Assembly: GCA_900068845.1 (NCBI GenBank) | Contig: CEFQ01000003.1 | Location: 62,001 to 126,000, forward strand | Direction: 5' to 3' | Origin: Enterobacter ludwigii | GTDB taxonomy: Bacteria; Pseudomonadota; Gammaproteobacteria; Enterobacterales; Enterobacteriaceae | Length of the DNA stretch: 64,000 nucleotides | In this document: positions 20,011 through 29,290 of the stretch, one piece after another | Layout of the letters: every line of letters starts with the position of its first letter | Position numbering within the stretch: the first letter of the stretch is position 1 | Position numbers and translations under genes: made by a program | The notes under the pieces: model-generated | What the model was told of the DNA's origin: nothing | What the model saw: only the letters and a program-made list of their open reading frames with translations | Databases searched by the model: none

Positions 20011-22026
20011 TTATTCAGGGAGTTGCGAGTGTTTGAGCCAGCGTTGATTGAAGACGTTAAGTGGCAGCGCTTCAGCATATAAGTAGCCTTGCCCTATAGT
20101 AATTCCGCGCGCCAGCAGCCAATCGCGCTGCTCGGCAGTTTCAACGCCCTCAGCAATCACGTCGAGGTGAATGATGTCGGCAATGGCCGCCACAATGCGC
20201 ACCATGGTGTCATCATCCGGCAGCGCGGCAACAAAGCTGCGATCCATTTTCAGCTTATTCACTGGCAGCGCTTTGAACTGATGCAGATAGTTGAGGTTGG
20301 AGTAGCCCATGCCGAAGTCGTCGAGTGCAACGGCCACGCCGGTTTGCTGCAGCGAACGCAGCAGCGCAATCGCCTGCTCGGCATCGCCAATCTGTGCGGT
20401 TTCGGTGATTTCCAGCACGAAATTGCCCGGCGCAATGCGATGGCGCTCAAGCAAGCCCTGCAAATGGCTAACCATGCTGGCATCACGCAGCTGCACCGCC
20501 GAGATGTTAACGCTGAGTGGAATGTTAATTCCCTGCTTCTGCCAGCCAGCCAGAATGCGGCAGGCCTCTTCAAACACCCAGCGACCAATCGCCGAAATCA
20601 CGCCAATCTCTTCAGCGCTGGCGATAAACTCTTCCGATAAACCGTAGCTGCCATCCGGCATGCGCATGCGCAGTAGCGCTTCGGCACCGGCCAGTTCGCC
20701 GGTTTCCATGTTGATTTGCGGCTGCAGATAAAGGGCAAACTGCTCGTCCTGCAAGCCTTGCAAGATGTCGTGCTCCTGCGTTAAACGCTTTTGCGCACGC
20801 TCGGTCAGCGCCGGATCGAAGAACAGAATCTGATTTTTGCCCTGATGGCGTGCCGACATCATCGCCGAGGTCGCGCGATCGAGCTGTTCGCTGGCCGAGA
20901 TGCTGTTCTCTTCGTGCAACGCCAGGCCGATACTGGCATTCGGACGCAGCTGCAGCTGTTGCAGGTTAACGGGCTGATTGATACGAATCATCAGATTACG
21001 CGCCAGGCGCATGGCACGGAACGGATTGTGCGCGCGCTTCATCAACAAGGCAAAATCGCTGGGACCGGTTTGTGCCAGCAGCGAGTGATCGTCTACGGTA
21101 CTGCGAATCTTCTCAACCAGCGTCAACATCAGCGTATCGCGCTGTTCATCGCTCAGTACGCCGTTGGCTTCCTGCAGCGTCTCAATGCGAATCACCATCA
21201 AGCCCCACGCCTGACGAGTATGGCGATGGCTCATATGCTGTTCGAGGAGTGCCAGGAACAGCGCGCGGTTGGGCAGATCCGTGACGGCGAAATGGGTCGT
21301 CATGCGGCTCATTTCGTCATGAATTGACTCCAGCACCTGCTGATTGCGATTGTAGCTGCGAATCAGCATGCCGATTTCATCATCGCGATGGTTATTCGGC
21401 AGCGTCATTTTGTGGGTCAGAATCGCCTGCGGCGGCAGCTCCTGTAAATCACGCGAGATATCGCGCAGCGGATGCACAATCAAACGATTGATACACCAAC
21501 TAATGGCGATTGAGAGAATCAGCGCCAGCAGCAGATAGGTGGTGATCATGGTCGACAACGTACTGAGCAGGAACTGATAGACGCGCGAAGAGTCAGCCTG
21601 CAGCACCAGATAGGCAATCGGCTTCGGCAAGCCCGATCGCTCCACCGAATAGAGCGGCAGCGTGATTTGTACCGGCAGCTCAAACAGGCGCGCTACCCAG
21701 CGCGGCACCGGTTTTTCTGGCGCGAAATCGGCGTGCAATGCCTGGAACGCGTTCGGTAGCACCACATCGGCGCGCGATAAAATACCGGCCGGTTTCAGGG
21801 TATTGAGGATGCGCTCGGCTTGCGGAATATCGGCTTTCAATACCGCATCGGAGAGCGGCTGACGCACGGTGTGCGCCACATTTTCCATTTGTTGGGCGTA
21901 GTCAATCCTGCGCTGCTGCACAAAGTGAAAGAGCTGGATGACAATAAAGATGCAGATGGTCACCATCGCCACGGCGGACACCGTCGCCATCTGCTTTATC
22001 GTTAGAGAACGACTGACGCGCAACAA
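20011..22026 (-). CDS. pdeK: Membrane-bound GGDEF-EAL protein PdeK (YhjK)
   Basis: 671 aa. Two membrane helices (about residues 13-32 and 158-180) flank a periplasmic sensor region; a HAMP domain, a degenerate GGDEF domain and an EAL domain follow. The GGDEF site reads GPSDF, so cyclase activity is unlikely. The EAL domain looks active: EALLRM, NISAVQL, EITETAQ, ALDDFGMGYSNL, KMDRSFV and EGVET are kept. It should hydrolyse c-di-GMP at the membrane. It lies directly beside the cellulose genes in E. coli too, but there next to bcsC; here bcsG is the neighbour on the same strand, 227 bases upstream. Confidence 0.92.
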   Translation of the reverse strand: MLRVSRSLTIKQMATVSAVAMVTICIFIVIQLFHFVQQRRIDYAQQMENVAHTVRQPLSDAVLKADIPQAERILNTLKPAGILSRADVVLPNAFQALHADFAPEKPVPRWVARLFELPVQITLPLYSVERSGLPKPIAYLVLQADSSRVYQFLLSTLSTMITTYLLLALILSIAISWCINRLIVHPLRDISRDLQELPPQAILTHKMTLPNNHRDDEIGMLIRSYNRNQQVLESIHDEMSRMTTHFAVTDLPNRALFLALLEQHMSHRHTRQAWGLMVIRIETLQEANGVLSDEQRDTLMLTLVEKIRSTVDDHSLLAQTGPSDFALLMKRAHNPFRAMRLARNLMIRINQPVNLQQLQLRPNASIGLALHEENSISASEQLDRATSAMMSARHQGKNQILFFDPALTERAQKRLTQEHDILQGLQDEQFALYLQPQINMETGELAGAEALLRMRMPDGSYGLSEEFIASAEEIGVISAIGRWVFEEACRILAGWQKQGINIPLSVNISAVQLRDASMVSHLQGLLERHRIAPGNFVLEITETAQIGDAEQAIALLRSLQQTGVAVALDDFGMGYSNLNYLHQFKALPVNKLKMDRSFVAALPDDDTMVRIVAAIADIIHLDVIAEGVETAEQRDWLLARGITIGQGYLYAEALPLNVFNQRWLKHSQLPE

Positions 22027-22186
22027 AACTTCTCCAGGCCATTAAAGGCGTGTAATGAGATGAAATTCGCAGCGAGTATATCCCAGTTCACGCGTTTTTT
22101 TCGCCGGGATAAAGGCGAAAAATAGGCAAGTTTGGTTATTTGCGCAGCGATTCGGAATTATACAGGTGATAAAAGTGCAGGGATGT

Positions 22187-22226
22187 GTAGCGGCGCGATT
22201 TATCGCGCAATACATTGCGCCGCTAC
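22187..22226. repeat. 40-bp three-way-junction palindrome, copy 3 (inverted)
   Basis: This is the reverse orientation of the copies at 15310 and 16629: the CGAT hairpin comes first and the CAAT hairpin second between the arms GTAGCGGCGC and GCGCCGCTAC. It sits between bcsG and pdeK. Confidence 0.8.
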
Positions 22227-22253
22227 GACAGACGAAAAATTTGAAATCGATAC

Positions 22254-23885
22254 TTACTGCGGATACGCCACCCAATCGCCGCCGTTCAGGCGGATCCACG
22301 GCTTGCCCTGATACATCACCACCACCGCGTTATCGTTTTCCGACACCACCGGCGACTGCGGCAGATTATCGGTCAGCACCGACATATTGACGTTCGGCGC
22401 GTTAAACACCTGGCCATCTACCACGCGCGACACGATTTCTGAGATTGCCAGCAGGCTGGTTGGCGTCTCGACGCTGAGCGGCTGACCCTGATGCGGCGCT
22501 TTCATGCCAACAAACTTGATGCCGACCGGCACATGGGTGATATCCGGGCTGGGGATGTCACGTAAACCCGACATCTGCATCTTGTCGCCCTGCAGCGCCG
22601 CACCGTGTTCCGGCACCACCAACACCATCACGCGGCGGCCCGATTTCTCCAGATTGGTCAGGAAAGCATCGAGCTGATCAAACAGCACTTTGGCGCGCGG
22701 CTGCCAGTCCGCGCTGCGCGTGCTGCCCAGCTCGCGCGTCCCGTCATGCAGCGGAATCAGATTATAGAAGGTCGCGGAGCGCGCATCGCTGCTCTTGCTA
22801 CGATCGTCGAGCCAGCGCTGCATCAGTTGCGCATCATTAAATACCGGCGAGCCATCAAACGACGTCACTTCCGGCGCAATGCCGGCCTGTGACATCAGCG
22901 GTGCTTGCAGATTGCCCTCTTCGCGCAGTTCTTTGAGATAGTTACCAAACACGCCGGTGTGATCCATCATCAGTTGCTGCCTGAAGCCAAGCCTGGCCAG
23001 ATTATCAAACAGATAGCAGCGCTGATCGGTGGCTTTATACAAATCGCTGTGCGAACTCTGGCCGCAGCTGGCGCGCAACAGACGAATCCCCGCCGGACCG
23101 CTGTACCCGGTAGCGGAGTTGTAGTTGTTGAGCAGAATATCGAAGTGCTGCCACAGCGGATGATTACGCAACTGCGCAACATTCAAATCTGACCATGATA
23201 GCGAACAGATGTTGATCACCAGAATATCGAACGGCTGCGAATCGGCTGGCAATGCGTCTGGGAAGTGCGTAGATCGCTGACGCTCGGCGTCGTAAAAACG
23301 GTTGAGCCAGGCGGTCAGATTGGCGCTGGTGGGCGGCGCGAATTGGTCGAGGCCATCTGGCGCTTTCGCCGCCGGCGTAGCATTGAGCTTCACCGTCGGC
23401 GTTGCCGCGCTGCTCGGCAGTAAATTCATCGCTGGTCCGGCGAGGGTTAGCACATTGAGCCAGATCAGCATCAGCGACACCAACACGGTGACGCGAATCC
23501 ACTGCGCGACAAACAGATACAGCACCAGCAGCACAAAGCCCGCGCCAATCATCTCCCAGTTGATAAAGCGATTCGCAAGATCGAGCAGATAGCTGGGCGA
23601 GAAGCCCGCCAGCTGGCTGCCCTGGCTCATGATCGAATTGAGGCCCGGCAACCAGGTATCGTGCCAGAACAGCGCAAAGCCCATCGGCAGCGAAATCCAC
23701 TGGCGCAGGCGATGCAGCCGCGCGCCCGGCAACGGGATCAGCAGCCACGCCAGAAACACCAGATTACTCAGCGCGTGAAAATTGAGGTAGCCGTACCACA
23801 GCAGCGCAAACTTGATCAGAAAATAAAAGTTCCAACCACCAAGGCCGCGCCACCAGGCACCGTGCATCGTGAATCTGTTATCCAT
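22254..23885 (-). CDS. bcsG: Cellulose phosphoethanolamine transferase BcsG
   Basis: 543 aa inner-membrane enzyme that adds phosphoethanolamine from phosphatidylethanolamine to glucose units of cellulose in the periplasm. Several membrane helices fill residues 20-150 and an alkaline-phosphatase-like domain follows. Metal and catalytic residues known from E. coli BcsG are found at a constant offset of 16: C227 (243), S262 (278), H380 (396), E426-H427 (442-443). Its ATG overlaps the bcsF stop by 8 bases. Presence of BcsG indicates that at least the bcsRQABC product is modified cellulose. Confidence 0.96.
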   Translation of the reverse strand: MDNRFTMHGAWWRGLGGWNFYFLIKFALLWYGYLNFHALSNLVFLAWLLIPLPGARLHRLRQWISLPMGFALFWHDTWLPGLNSIMSQGSQLAGFSPSYLLDLANRFINWEMIGAGFVLLVLYLFVAQWIRVTVLVSLMLIWLNVLTLAGPAMNLLPSSAATPTVKLNATPAAKAPDGLDQFAPPTSANLTAWLNRFYDAERQRSTHFPDALPADSQPFDILVINICSLSWSDLNVAQLRNHPLWQHFDILLNNYNSATGYSGPAGIRLLRASCGQSSHSDLYKATDQRCYLFDNLARLGFRQQLMMDHTGVFGNYLKELREEGNLQAPLMSQAGIAPEVTSFDGSPVFNDAQLMQRWLDDRSKSSDARSATFYNLIPLHDGTRELGSTRSADWQPRAKVLFDQLDAFLTNLEKSGRRVMVLVVPEHGAALQGDKMQMSGLRDIPSPDITHVPVGIKFVGMKAPHQGQPLSVETPTSLLAISEIVSRVVDGQVFNAPNVNMSVLTDNLPQSPVVSENDNAVVVMYQGKPWIRLNGGDWVAYPQ

Positions 23886-24066
23886 GTTTATCCGTTTTTT
23901 TCACTTTACGTTGCCACAGCCCTTCGGATTTCAACGCGCGGGTCGGCAACAAACGCAGCAGCGGATGGGTGCTGCTGCGCGTGAGCCCGCGTCCAAACAG
24001 TGACTTCAGGAGCAGCAAAATCAATAACAGCAAGATCGCCACCTGTACCCAATCCATCAACGTCAT
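23878..24066 (-). CDS. bcsF: Cellulose biosynthesis membrane protein BcsF
   Basis: 62 aa, with one hydrophobic helix (about residues 5-23) and a basic tail. BcsF is a short inner-membrane peptide that in E. coli recruits BcsE to the membrane and supports BcsG. Sequence is poorly conserved, so the call rests on size, topology and position: its ATG overlaps the bcsE stop (ATGA) and its own end overlaps bcsG. Confidence 0.88.
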   Translation of the reverse strand: MTLMDWVQVAILLLLILLLLKSLFGRGLTRSSTHPLLRLLPTRALKSEGLWQRKVKKTDKHG

Positions 24067-25613
24067 GAGTGTCCTACTCCATCAAGGTTGAGGGTAATCG
24101 GCTGCGGCGTTTGTGCGCCGCGAGCCGGTGCGGCTGCATTCTCGCTGGCAGGTGCGGCGACAAGGGGATCAGCTTGCACATCACGCTGTACTACCGGCGT
24201 GAGTTGGCGAATGTTGTCCGCCTCCGACACGATCTGATTGTCTTCAAACCAGACAATGCGGTTGCTAAACAGCTCATCATGCGGCAGAGAGAAGATCGAT
24301 TTCAGCGCGATATCCAAATCATTAAATCGGCACGAAGAGAGGAACAGATAGAGGCGGTCGTTCACCAGCGTCACCAAATCGCCAAAACGTCGTGGTTTGC
24401 ACAACGTCAGAATCTGTTCGGGTTTCAGTTGCGGTACCGGACGCAGCGCCACCATTAACCCTTTGTCATTTTCCGGCAGCAGCGTGTTGCTCATTAGCTG
24501 CTGCACCGCCGCACAAAACGGTTCCAGCGGCAAATAACCTCTCTGCTGCAGTGGCTGAAGCGCCTGCATCAGGGCGTTGAGATTGGCGGGTACATGCCGC
24601 GAGAATTGCTGGCCCTGTATTCCCTCCAGCGTGGTCAGAAAGCGCGACAAACTGGCCGCCGTCGGCACGATGGCATTTACGCCACAGGCCAGCAGCAAAC
24701 GCTCATCACTGTAGCGCAGCGTGGTACTCATTTCGCGTACCACCATCTTTAGCGAACTACCGCGTGAACGCCGCAAACTATGGACCATCTTCGCTAGCGT
24801 ATTCATGTCTTGATTATGGGCCAGGCTAAAGATGACGGTTGCCGCGTTCGCCTGCTGGGCGCGCGAAAATACGCTTTCATTGTCACTAAATAATTGCCAC
24901 TGCACAGAAAGCGGTGGCGCACCTTCCAGCACACCTTCATGCGCCAGGAATTGGTTTTCATCGTTGCGGCTTAATGGAATATGTTGTTCCGCTTCATTAA
25001 CGGCAATAAATTGATTGTCGACATAACTCAAACGGATAGCGCGGTCGGCCAGTAATTTATTGGCGGCATACCACCAGTTAATTCGATATTGCCAACTGTC
25101 CTGCTGAAATTCTAAATGTGCGAGACCATCAAGCTGGCGAAAATAAGCTTGCAGATGATTACGCAGGTGAATAATTGCTGTCCCAGACGTGATCATTAAC
25201 AGCGTGATTTGTTTTTGCGTTAACAACCGGCGTATGCGCTTAAGCCAAATAGCCAGCTCATCCTGCGATAATTTCCCCCACAACGCGGCATTACTATAAA
25301 ACAGCACTAAACCACTGCGGCTATTCAGCACGCGGGAAAAATCACTCTCTAGCCGCTTTAAACTGGTTTTATTGGCCGGCAGCGAAAATAACGGCATGCG
25401 CGCCGGACCGCCAATCGGATCGGGCGTTAGCAGCGCCTGCGGTTTCTCGTCGGCGCTGACAAGCGTAGCGGCATCTTGTTGGCTAACCACCTGACGCAGC
25501 AGCGCTCGTGCATCTTCCTGACGCTGGCTGGTAATCCAGTAAAACCCTGGTTTCTGCAGGGTATTTAATTCCTGCTGAAGCTGTTGCAGGCCGAGCGCAT
25601 AGTGATTTTTCAT
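24063..25613 (-). CDS. bcsE: c-di-GMP-binding cellulose regulator BcsE (GIL domain)
   Basis: 516 aa cytoplasmic protein. An N-terminal REC/NTPase-like region is followed by the GGDEF I-site-like (GIL) domain, whose c-di-GMP-binding RxGD motif is RFGD at residues 409-412 (R415 region in E. coli). BcsE binds BcsR/BcsQ and BcsF, enhancing cellulose output. The last 40 residues are rich in Ala and Pro. It is transcribed divergently from bcsR across 142 bases, the standard arrangement of E. coli-type clusters. Confidence 0.95.
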   Translation of the reverse strand: MKNHYALGLQQLQQELNTLQKPGFYWITSQRQEDARALLRQVVSQQDAATLVSADEKPQALLTPDPIGGPARMPLFSLPANKTSLKRLESDFSRVLNSRSGLVLFYSNAALWGKLSQDELAIWLKRIRRLLTQKQITLLMITSGTAIIHLRNHLQAYFRQLDGLAHLEFQQDSWQYRINWWYAANKLLADRAIRLSYVDNQFIAVNEAEQHIPLSRNDENQFLAHEGVLEGAPPLSVQWQLFSDNESVFSRAQQANAATVIFSLAHNQDMNTLAKMVHSLRRSRGSSLKMVVREMSTTLRYSDERLLLACGVNAIVPTAASLSRFLTTLEGIQGQQFSRHVPANLNALMQALQPLQQRGYLPLEPFCAAVQQLMSNTLLPENDKGLMVALRPVPQLKPEQILTLCKPRRFGDLVTLVNDRLYLFLSSCRFNDLDIALKSIFSLPHDELFSNRIVWFEDNQIVSEADNIRQLTPVVQRDVQADPLVAAPASENAAAPARGAQTPQPITLNLDGVGHS

Positions 25614-25755
25614 CTTTTATTCACGATCGATACATTCCAGGCTAGTTTAATCTAGACGGCGCCGATGGGAACTGCTGAAATAATATTTTGGCGCCGACTT
25701 TACAAAAAATAGAACCACAATTCATCCGTTGTCGAATTTGGGTGGCAAAAAAGTA
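25614..25755. promoter_or_regulatory. Divergent bcsEFG / bcsRQABC control region
   Basis: Contains the octamer GGCGCCGA twice in direct orientation (25658-25665 and 25690-25697), 32 bases apart and so about three helical turns, and a CTAG-N6-CTAG motif near 25642-25655. No promoter hexamer pair is convincing. The octamers could be a regulator site, but no known regulator is assigned. Confidence 0.4.
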
Positions 25756-25950
25756 ATGAAACATGAAAATGCCTTTTCACCGATCGCAATCAAGGCTGAA
25801 GAACACGATGATATTAATGCGTTGAGTGACGCCTTTTCTCTCAACGCATTTCGCTACATCGATATAGCCCGCGAAGCACGCCTGAATACCATTATGGCGC
25901 GCTGGCCGTTGCTGCGTGAAATAAACGCGGCACAGGAGAGTGATCGTTAA
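25756..25950 (+). CDS. bcsR: Cellulose biosynthesis protein BcsR
   Basis: 64 aa when started at the ATG at 25756; an upstream in-frame TTG at 25729 would give 73 aa but has no homology. BcsR is a small cytoplasmic partner that binds BcsQ and stabilises the E. coli-type Bcs complex. The C-terminal pattern (AFSLNAFRYIDIAREARLNTIMARWPLLREI) matches E. coli BcsR, notably RWPLL. Its stop overlaps the bcsQ start (TAATG). Confidence 0.9.
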   Translation: MKHENAFSPIAIKAEEHDDINALSDAFSLNAFRYIDIAREARLNTIMARWPLLREINAAQESDR

Positions 25951-26681
25951 TGCCGGTTATTGCCCTTCAAGGACTACGCGGCGGCTGTGGCGCCACGGCC
26001 CTCAGCGCCGCGCTCGGCTGGGCGCTCAACGCGCTGCAGCAATCGGTGCTGGTGATCGATTTTTCCCCGGTAAATCAGCTGGCTGCCCATTTTAATATGC
26101 CACTTGATCGTCCTCAGGGTTGGGCGCCCGCGCTGTGTGAACAACACGCGTGGCAAAAGTGCGCCCAGCGCTATCAAGCGGGGCTGGATTTTCTGCCGTT
26201 TGGCGCGCTAACGCCGCAACAGCGCGCCAGCATCAACACTATCGACACAGCATTTGCCGCACCGCTGCTGCACGCATTGCCGGTCCTGAAAGCGCACTAC
26301 GACTGGATTATTTTTGACCTCCCCGCGGATCTATTGCCGTGGCAGCGATCCGTTGTTGCCGCCGCCGATCGTCTGCTGCAGGTGCTGACACTCGATGCCA
26401 ACTGTCAGTTGCGTCTGCATCACACCCGCTTTTCCCCGCACACGCTGTTCCTGATCAACCAGTTCAACGCCAACAGCCAGCTACAGCAGGATCTGCACCA
26501 GCTGTGGATCAGTTCGCTGAAAAACCTGATTCCGCAGGTGATTCATCGCGATGAAGCGCTGGCGGAAGCGCTAATGATGAAACAGCCGGTGGGCGAATAT
26601 CGGCCACATGCGCTGGCCAGTGAAGAGATCAACACGCTGGCCAACTGGCTGCTGCTGCACGTGGCGGGAGGCGCAGCGTGA
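25950..26681 (+). CDS. bcsQ: Cellulose biosynthesis protein BcsQ, E. coli type (degenerate P-loop)
   Basis: 243 aa ParA/MinD-like protein that helps place and activate the cellulose machine. The expected deviant Walker A (KGGxGKT) reads RGGCGATA (residues 9-16), so both lysines are absent; E. coli BcsQ (RGGVGTTT) is similar. The Walker B-type stretch WIIFDLPAD and the C-terminal segment IHRDEALAEALMMKQPVGEYRPHALA, typical of BcsQ, are conserved. It is overlapped by bcsR at the start and by the GTG of bcsA at the end (4 bases). Confidence 0.94.
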   Translation: MPVIALQGLRGGCGATALSAALGWALNALQQSVLVIDFSPVNQLAAHFNMPLDRPQGWAPALCEQHAWQKCAQRYQAGLDFLPFGALTPQQRASINTIDTAFAAPLLHALPVLKAHYDWIIFDLPADLLPWQRSVVAAADRLLQVLTLDANCQLRLHHTRFSPHTLFLINQFNANSQLQQDLHQLWISSLKNLIPQVIHRDEALAEALMMKQPVGEYRPHALASEEINTLANWLLLHVAGGAA

Positions 26682-29281
26682 ATCCATTACGCTGGCTGCT
26701 GATGCCACAGGCGTGGCAGGCGCTACAGCGCCGCGCTCAGCTGGCGCATCAGCATGGCGCGGGCCGCTTCACCATCGCGCTACATCTCATGTGGTGCGTG
26801 CTCGCCTGGTCGCTGTTGCGGCTGGAAACACCCAGCTGGCAGCGCATCCTGCAGCATCGTCAACGTTACTACCCGCAAATTTCGCCGCTGCGCCCGCGCC
26901 CGCTGGATGCGCTACGCTACGCCACGCAAAGCCTGTGGCTGATGCTGGTATTACCGCTTGATAAGCGCACGCGCAAAGGTTTCAGCGTCAAGCCGCTGTT
27001 GCGTTGGCGTGAGCCGCTGTATCAGTGGCTCGGCGCGCTACCGGCACGGCTGGAACAAACCCGTTTTGCTCAGCGCAGCGAACAACGTATTCAGGCGCTG
27101 CCAGCGTGGTTGCGCCAGCTGCTGTTTATCGTGGCGGCGATTGTCGCCAGCCTGTTGGCGCTGTTGTGTATCTCGCAACCTTTCGGCATCACCACGCAAT
27201 TCGTCTTCGTGCTGCTGCTATGGGGATTGGCGATGCTGGTGCGTCGCGTGCCGGGCCGCCTGTCCACCATCATGCTGATCGTCTTGTCGCTGACAATCTC
27301 CTGCCGTTATTTGTGGTGGCGCTACACCGAAACCCTCAACTGGGACGATCCGCTCAGCCTGACGTTTGGCCTGCTGCTGATTGGTGCCGAAACCTATGCG
27401 TGGGCGGTGTTGGTGCTGGGATATTTTCAGACGCTGTGGCCACTCAATCGTCAGCCGGTTTCGATGCCGCCGGACATTACCGCGTGGCCGAGCGTCGATA
27501 TTCTGGTGCCGACCTACAACGAACCGCTCAGCGTGGTGAAACCGACCCTGTATGCGGCGATGGGCATCGACTGGCCGCAGGAGAAGCTCAACATTTATCT
27601 GCTGGATGATGGCACACGCGAGGAGTTCCGCGCGTTTGCCGCCAGCATTGGCGTCAATTATGTGGTGCGCCCTACTCACGAACACGCCAAAGCGGGCAAC
27701 ATCAACCATGCACTGAAAGCGGTGTGCCGTAGCGAATATGTGACGATTTTTGACTGTGACCATGTGCCGACCCGCTCGTTCCTGCAGCTGACGATGGGTT
27801 GGTTCCTGAAAGATCATCGGCTGGCGATGTTGCAAACGCCGCACCACTTCTTCTCGCCCGATCCGTTCGAGCGCAACCTCGGTCGCTTCCGTCAGACGCC
27901 TAACGAAGGTTCACTGTTTTATGGCCTGGTGCAGGATGGCAATGATACCTGGGATGCGGCGTTCTTCTGTGGCTCCTGCGCGGTGCTGCGCCGTACCGCG
28001 CTGGATCACATCGGCGGCATTGCGGTAGAAACCGTCACCGAAGATGCGCACACCTCGCTGCGCCTGCATCGCCAGGGTTACACCTCAGCGTATATTCGTA
28101 TTCCGCAGGCCGCGGGTCTGGCCACCGAGAGTCTATCGGCGCATATTGGCCAGCGTATCCGCTGGGCGCGCGGCATGGTGCAGATTTTCCGCCTCGATAA
28201 CCCGCTGTTCGGCAAAGGGTTAAAGCTGGTGCAGCGCCTGTGTTACGCCAACGCCATGCTGCACTTTCTCGCCGGGATTCCGCGCCTGATCTTCCTGCTG
28301 GCACCGCTGGCGTTTCTGCTGTTCCACGCCTACATCATCTACGCACCCGCACTGGCAATAGCCATCTACGTACTGCCGCATATGCTGCACACCAGCCTGA
28401 CCAACTCGCGTATTCAGGGCCGCTGGCGACATTCGTTCTGGAGCGAAGTGTATGAAACCGTGCTGGCGTGGTACATCGCGCGGCCCACTACGGTGGCGCT
28501 GTTCAATCCGCACAAAGGCAAGTTCAACGTCACCGCCAAAGGCGGTTTGGTGGCGGAACGTCATCTCGATTGGGTGATTACCAAGCCCTACATGATGCTG
28601 GTGTTGTTGAATATTGCCGGTATCGGCATGGCCTTCTGGCGTATGGCTTACGGTCCGGCCAACGAAATGCTCACCATTTGGGTCAGCCTGGTCTGGGTGC
28701 TTTACAACATGATTATCCTCGGCGGCGCGGTGGCGGTTTCCGTCGAAGCACGTCAAATCCGCGAAGCGCATCGTGTGGAGATCGCCATGCCCGCCGCCAT
28801 CGCGCGTGAGGATGGACATATGGTGCCCTGTACACTGCGCGACTACTCCGACGGCGGCGTGGGCGTTGAGTTGCGCGAGGCCGATGCGTTGAAAGAAGAC
28901 GAAACCGTGTCGCTGCTGCTGCGCCGTGGTCAGCAAGAGTTCAGCTTCCCGTGTCAGGTGCAGCGGGTGTTTGGCCGTCGCGCCGGGATTCGCCTGCATC
29001 AACTCACCACGCGCCAACACATCGAATTTATTCAGTGCACCTTCGCCCGCGCCGACACCTGGGCGCTGTGGCAGGACGGCTTCCCGGAAGATAAACCGGT
29101 GCAAAGTCTGGCCGACATTATGGTGCTGGGTTTTAAAGGCTATCTGCGTCTGGCCGAGTATGGGCCTGCACCACTGCGCCGTTTATTCCGTGCGCTCACC
29201 GCGCTGGTGAGCTGGCTGGCGACGCTGCTGCCGCAGCGTATTGCGCGCCAGCCTGCGACGATCAATACCGATTTCACTTAA
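26678..29281 (+). CDS. bcsA: Cellulose synthase catalytic subunit BcsA, E. coli type
   Basis: 867 aa family 2 glycosyltransferase that polymerises UDP-glucose and pushes the chain through the inner membrane. It starts with GTG. An N-terminal extension of about 140 residues, typical of E. coli-type BcsA, precedes the catalytic core: DILVPTYNE (D274), DCD (D359, D361), TED (454-456) and QxxRW (492-496). The C-terminal PilZ domain keeps the c-di-GMP motifs R695xxxR699 and DYSDGG (from 722), so it should be activated by c-di-GMP. It pairs with bcsB, which starts 9 bases later. Confidence 0.97.
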   Translation: MNPLRWLLMPQAWQALQRRAQLAHQHGAGRFTIALHLMWCVLAWSLLRLETPSWQRILQHRQRYYPQISPLRPRPLDALRYATQSLWLMLVLPLDKRTRKGFSVKPLLRWREPLYQWLGALPARLEQTRFAQRSEQRIQALPAWLRQLLFIVAAIVASLLALLCISQPFGITTQFVFVLLLWGLAMLVRRVPGRLSTIMLIVLSLTISCRYLWWRYTETLNWDDPLSLTFGLLLIGAETYAWAVLVLGYFQTLWPLNRQPVSMPPDITAWPSVDILVPTYNEPLSVVKPTLYAAMGIDWPQEKLNIYLLDDGTREEFRAFAASIGVNYVVRPTHEHAKAGNINHALKAVCRSEYVTIFDCDHVPTRSFLQLTMGWFLKDHRLAMLQTPHHFFSPDPFERNLGRFRQTPNEGSLFYGLVQDGNDTWDAAFFCGSCAVLRRTALDHIGGIAVETVTEDAHTSLRLHRQGYTSAYIRIPQAAGLATESLSAHIGQRIRWARGMVQIFRLDNPLFGKGLKLVQRLCYANAMLHFLAGIPRLIFLLAPLAFLLFHAYIIYAPALAIAIYVLPHMLHTSLTNSRIQGRWRHSFWSEVYETVLAWYIARPTTVALFNPHKGKFNVTAKGGLVAERHLDWVITKPYMMLVLLNIAGIGMAFWRMAYGPANEMLTIWVSLVWVLYNMIILGGAVAVSVEARQIREAHRVEIAMPAAIAREDGHMVPCTLRDYSDGGVGVELREADALKEDETVSLLLRRGQQEFSFPCQVQRVFGRRAGIRLHQLTTRQHIEFIQCTFARADTWALWQDGFPEDKPVQSLADIMVLGFKGYLRLAEYGPAPLRRLFRALTALVSWLATLLPQRIARQPATINTDFT

Positions 29282-29290
29282 GTTGATGAT

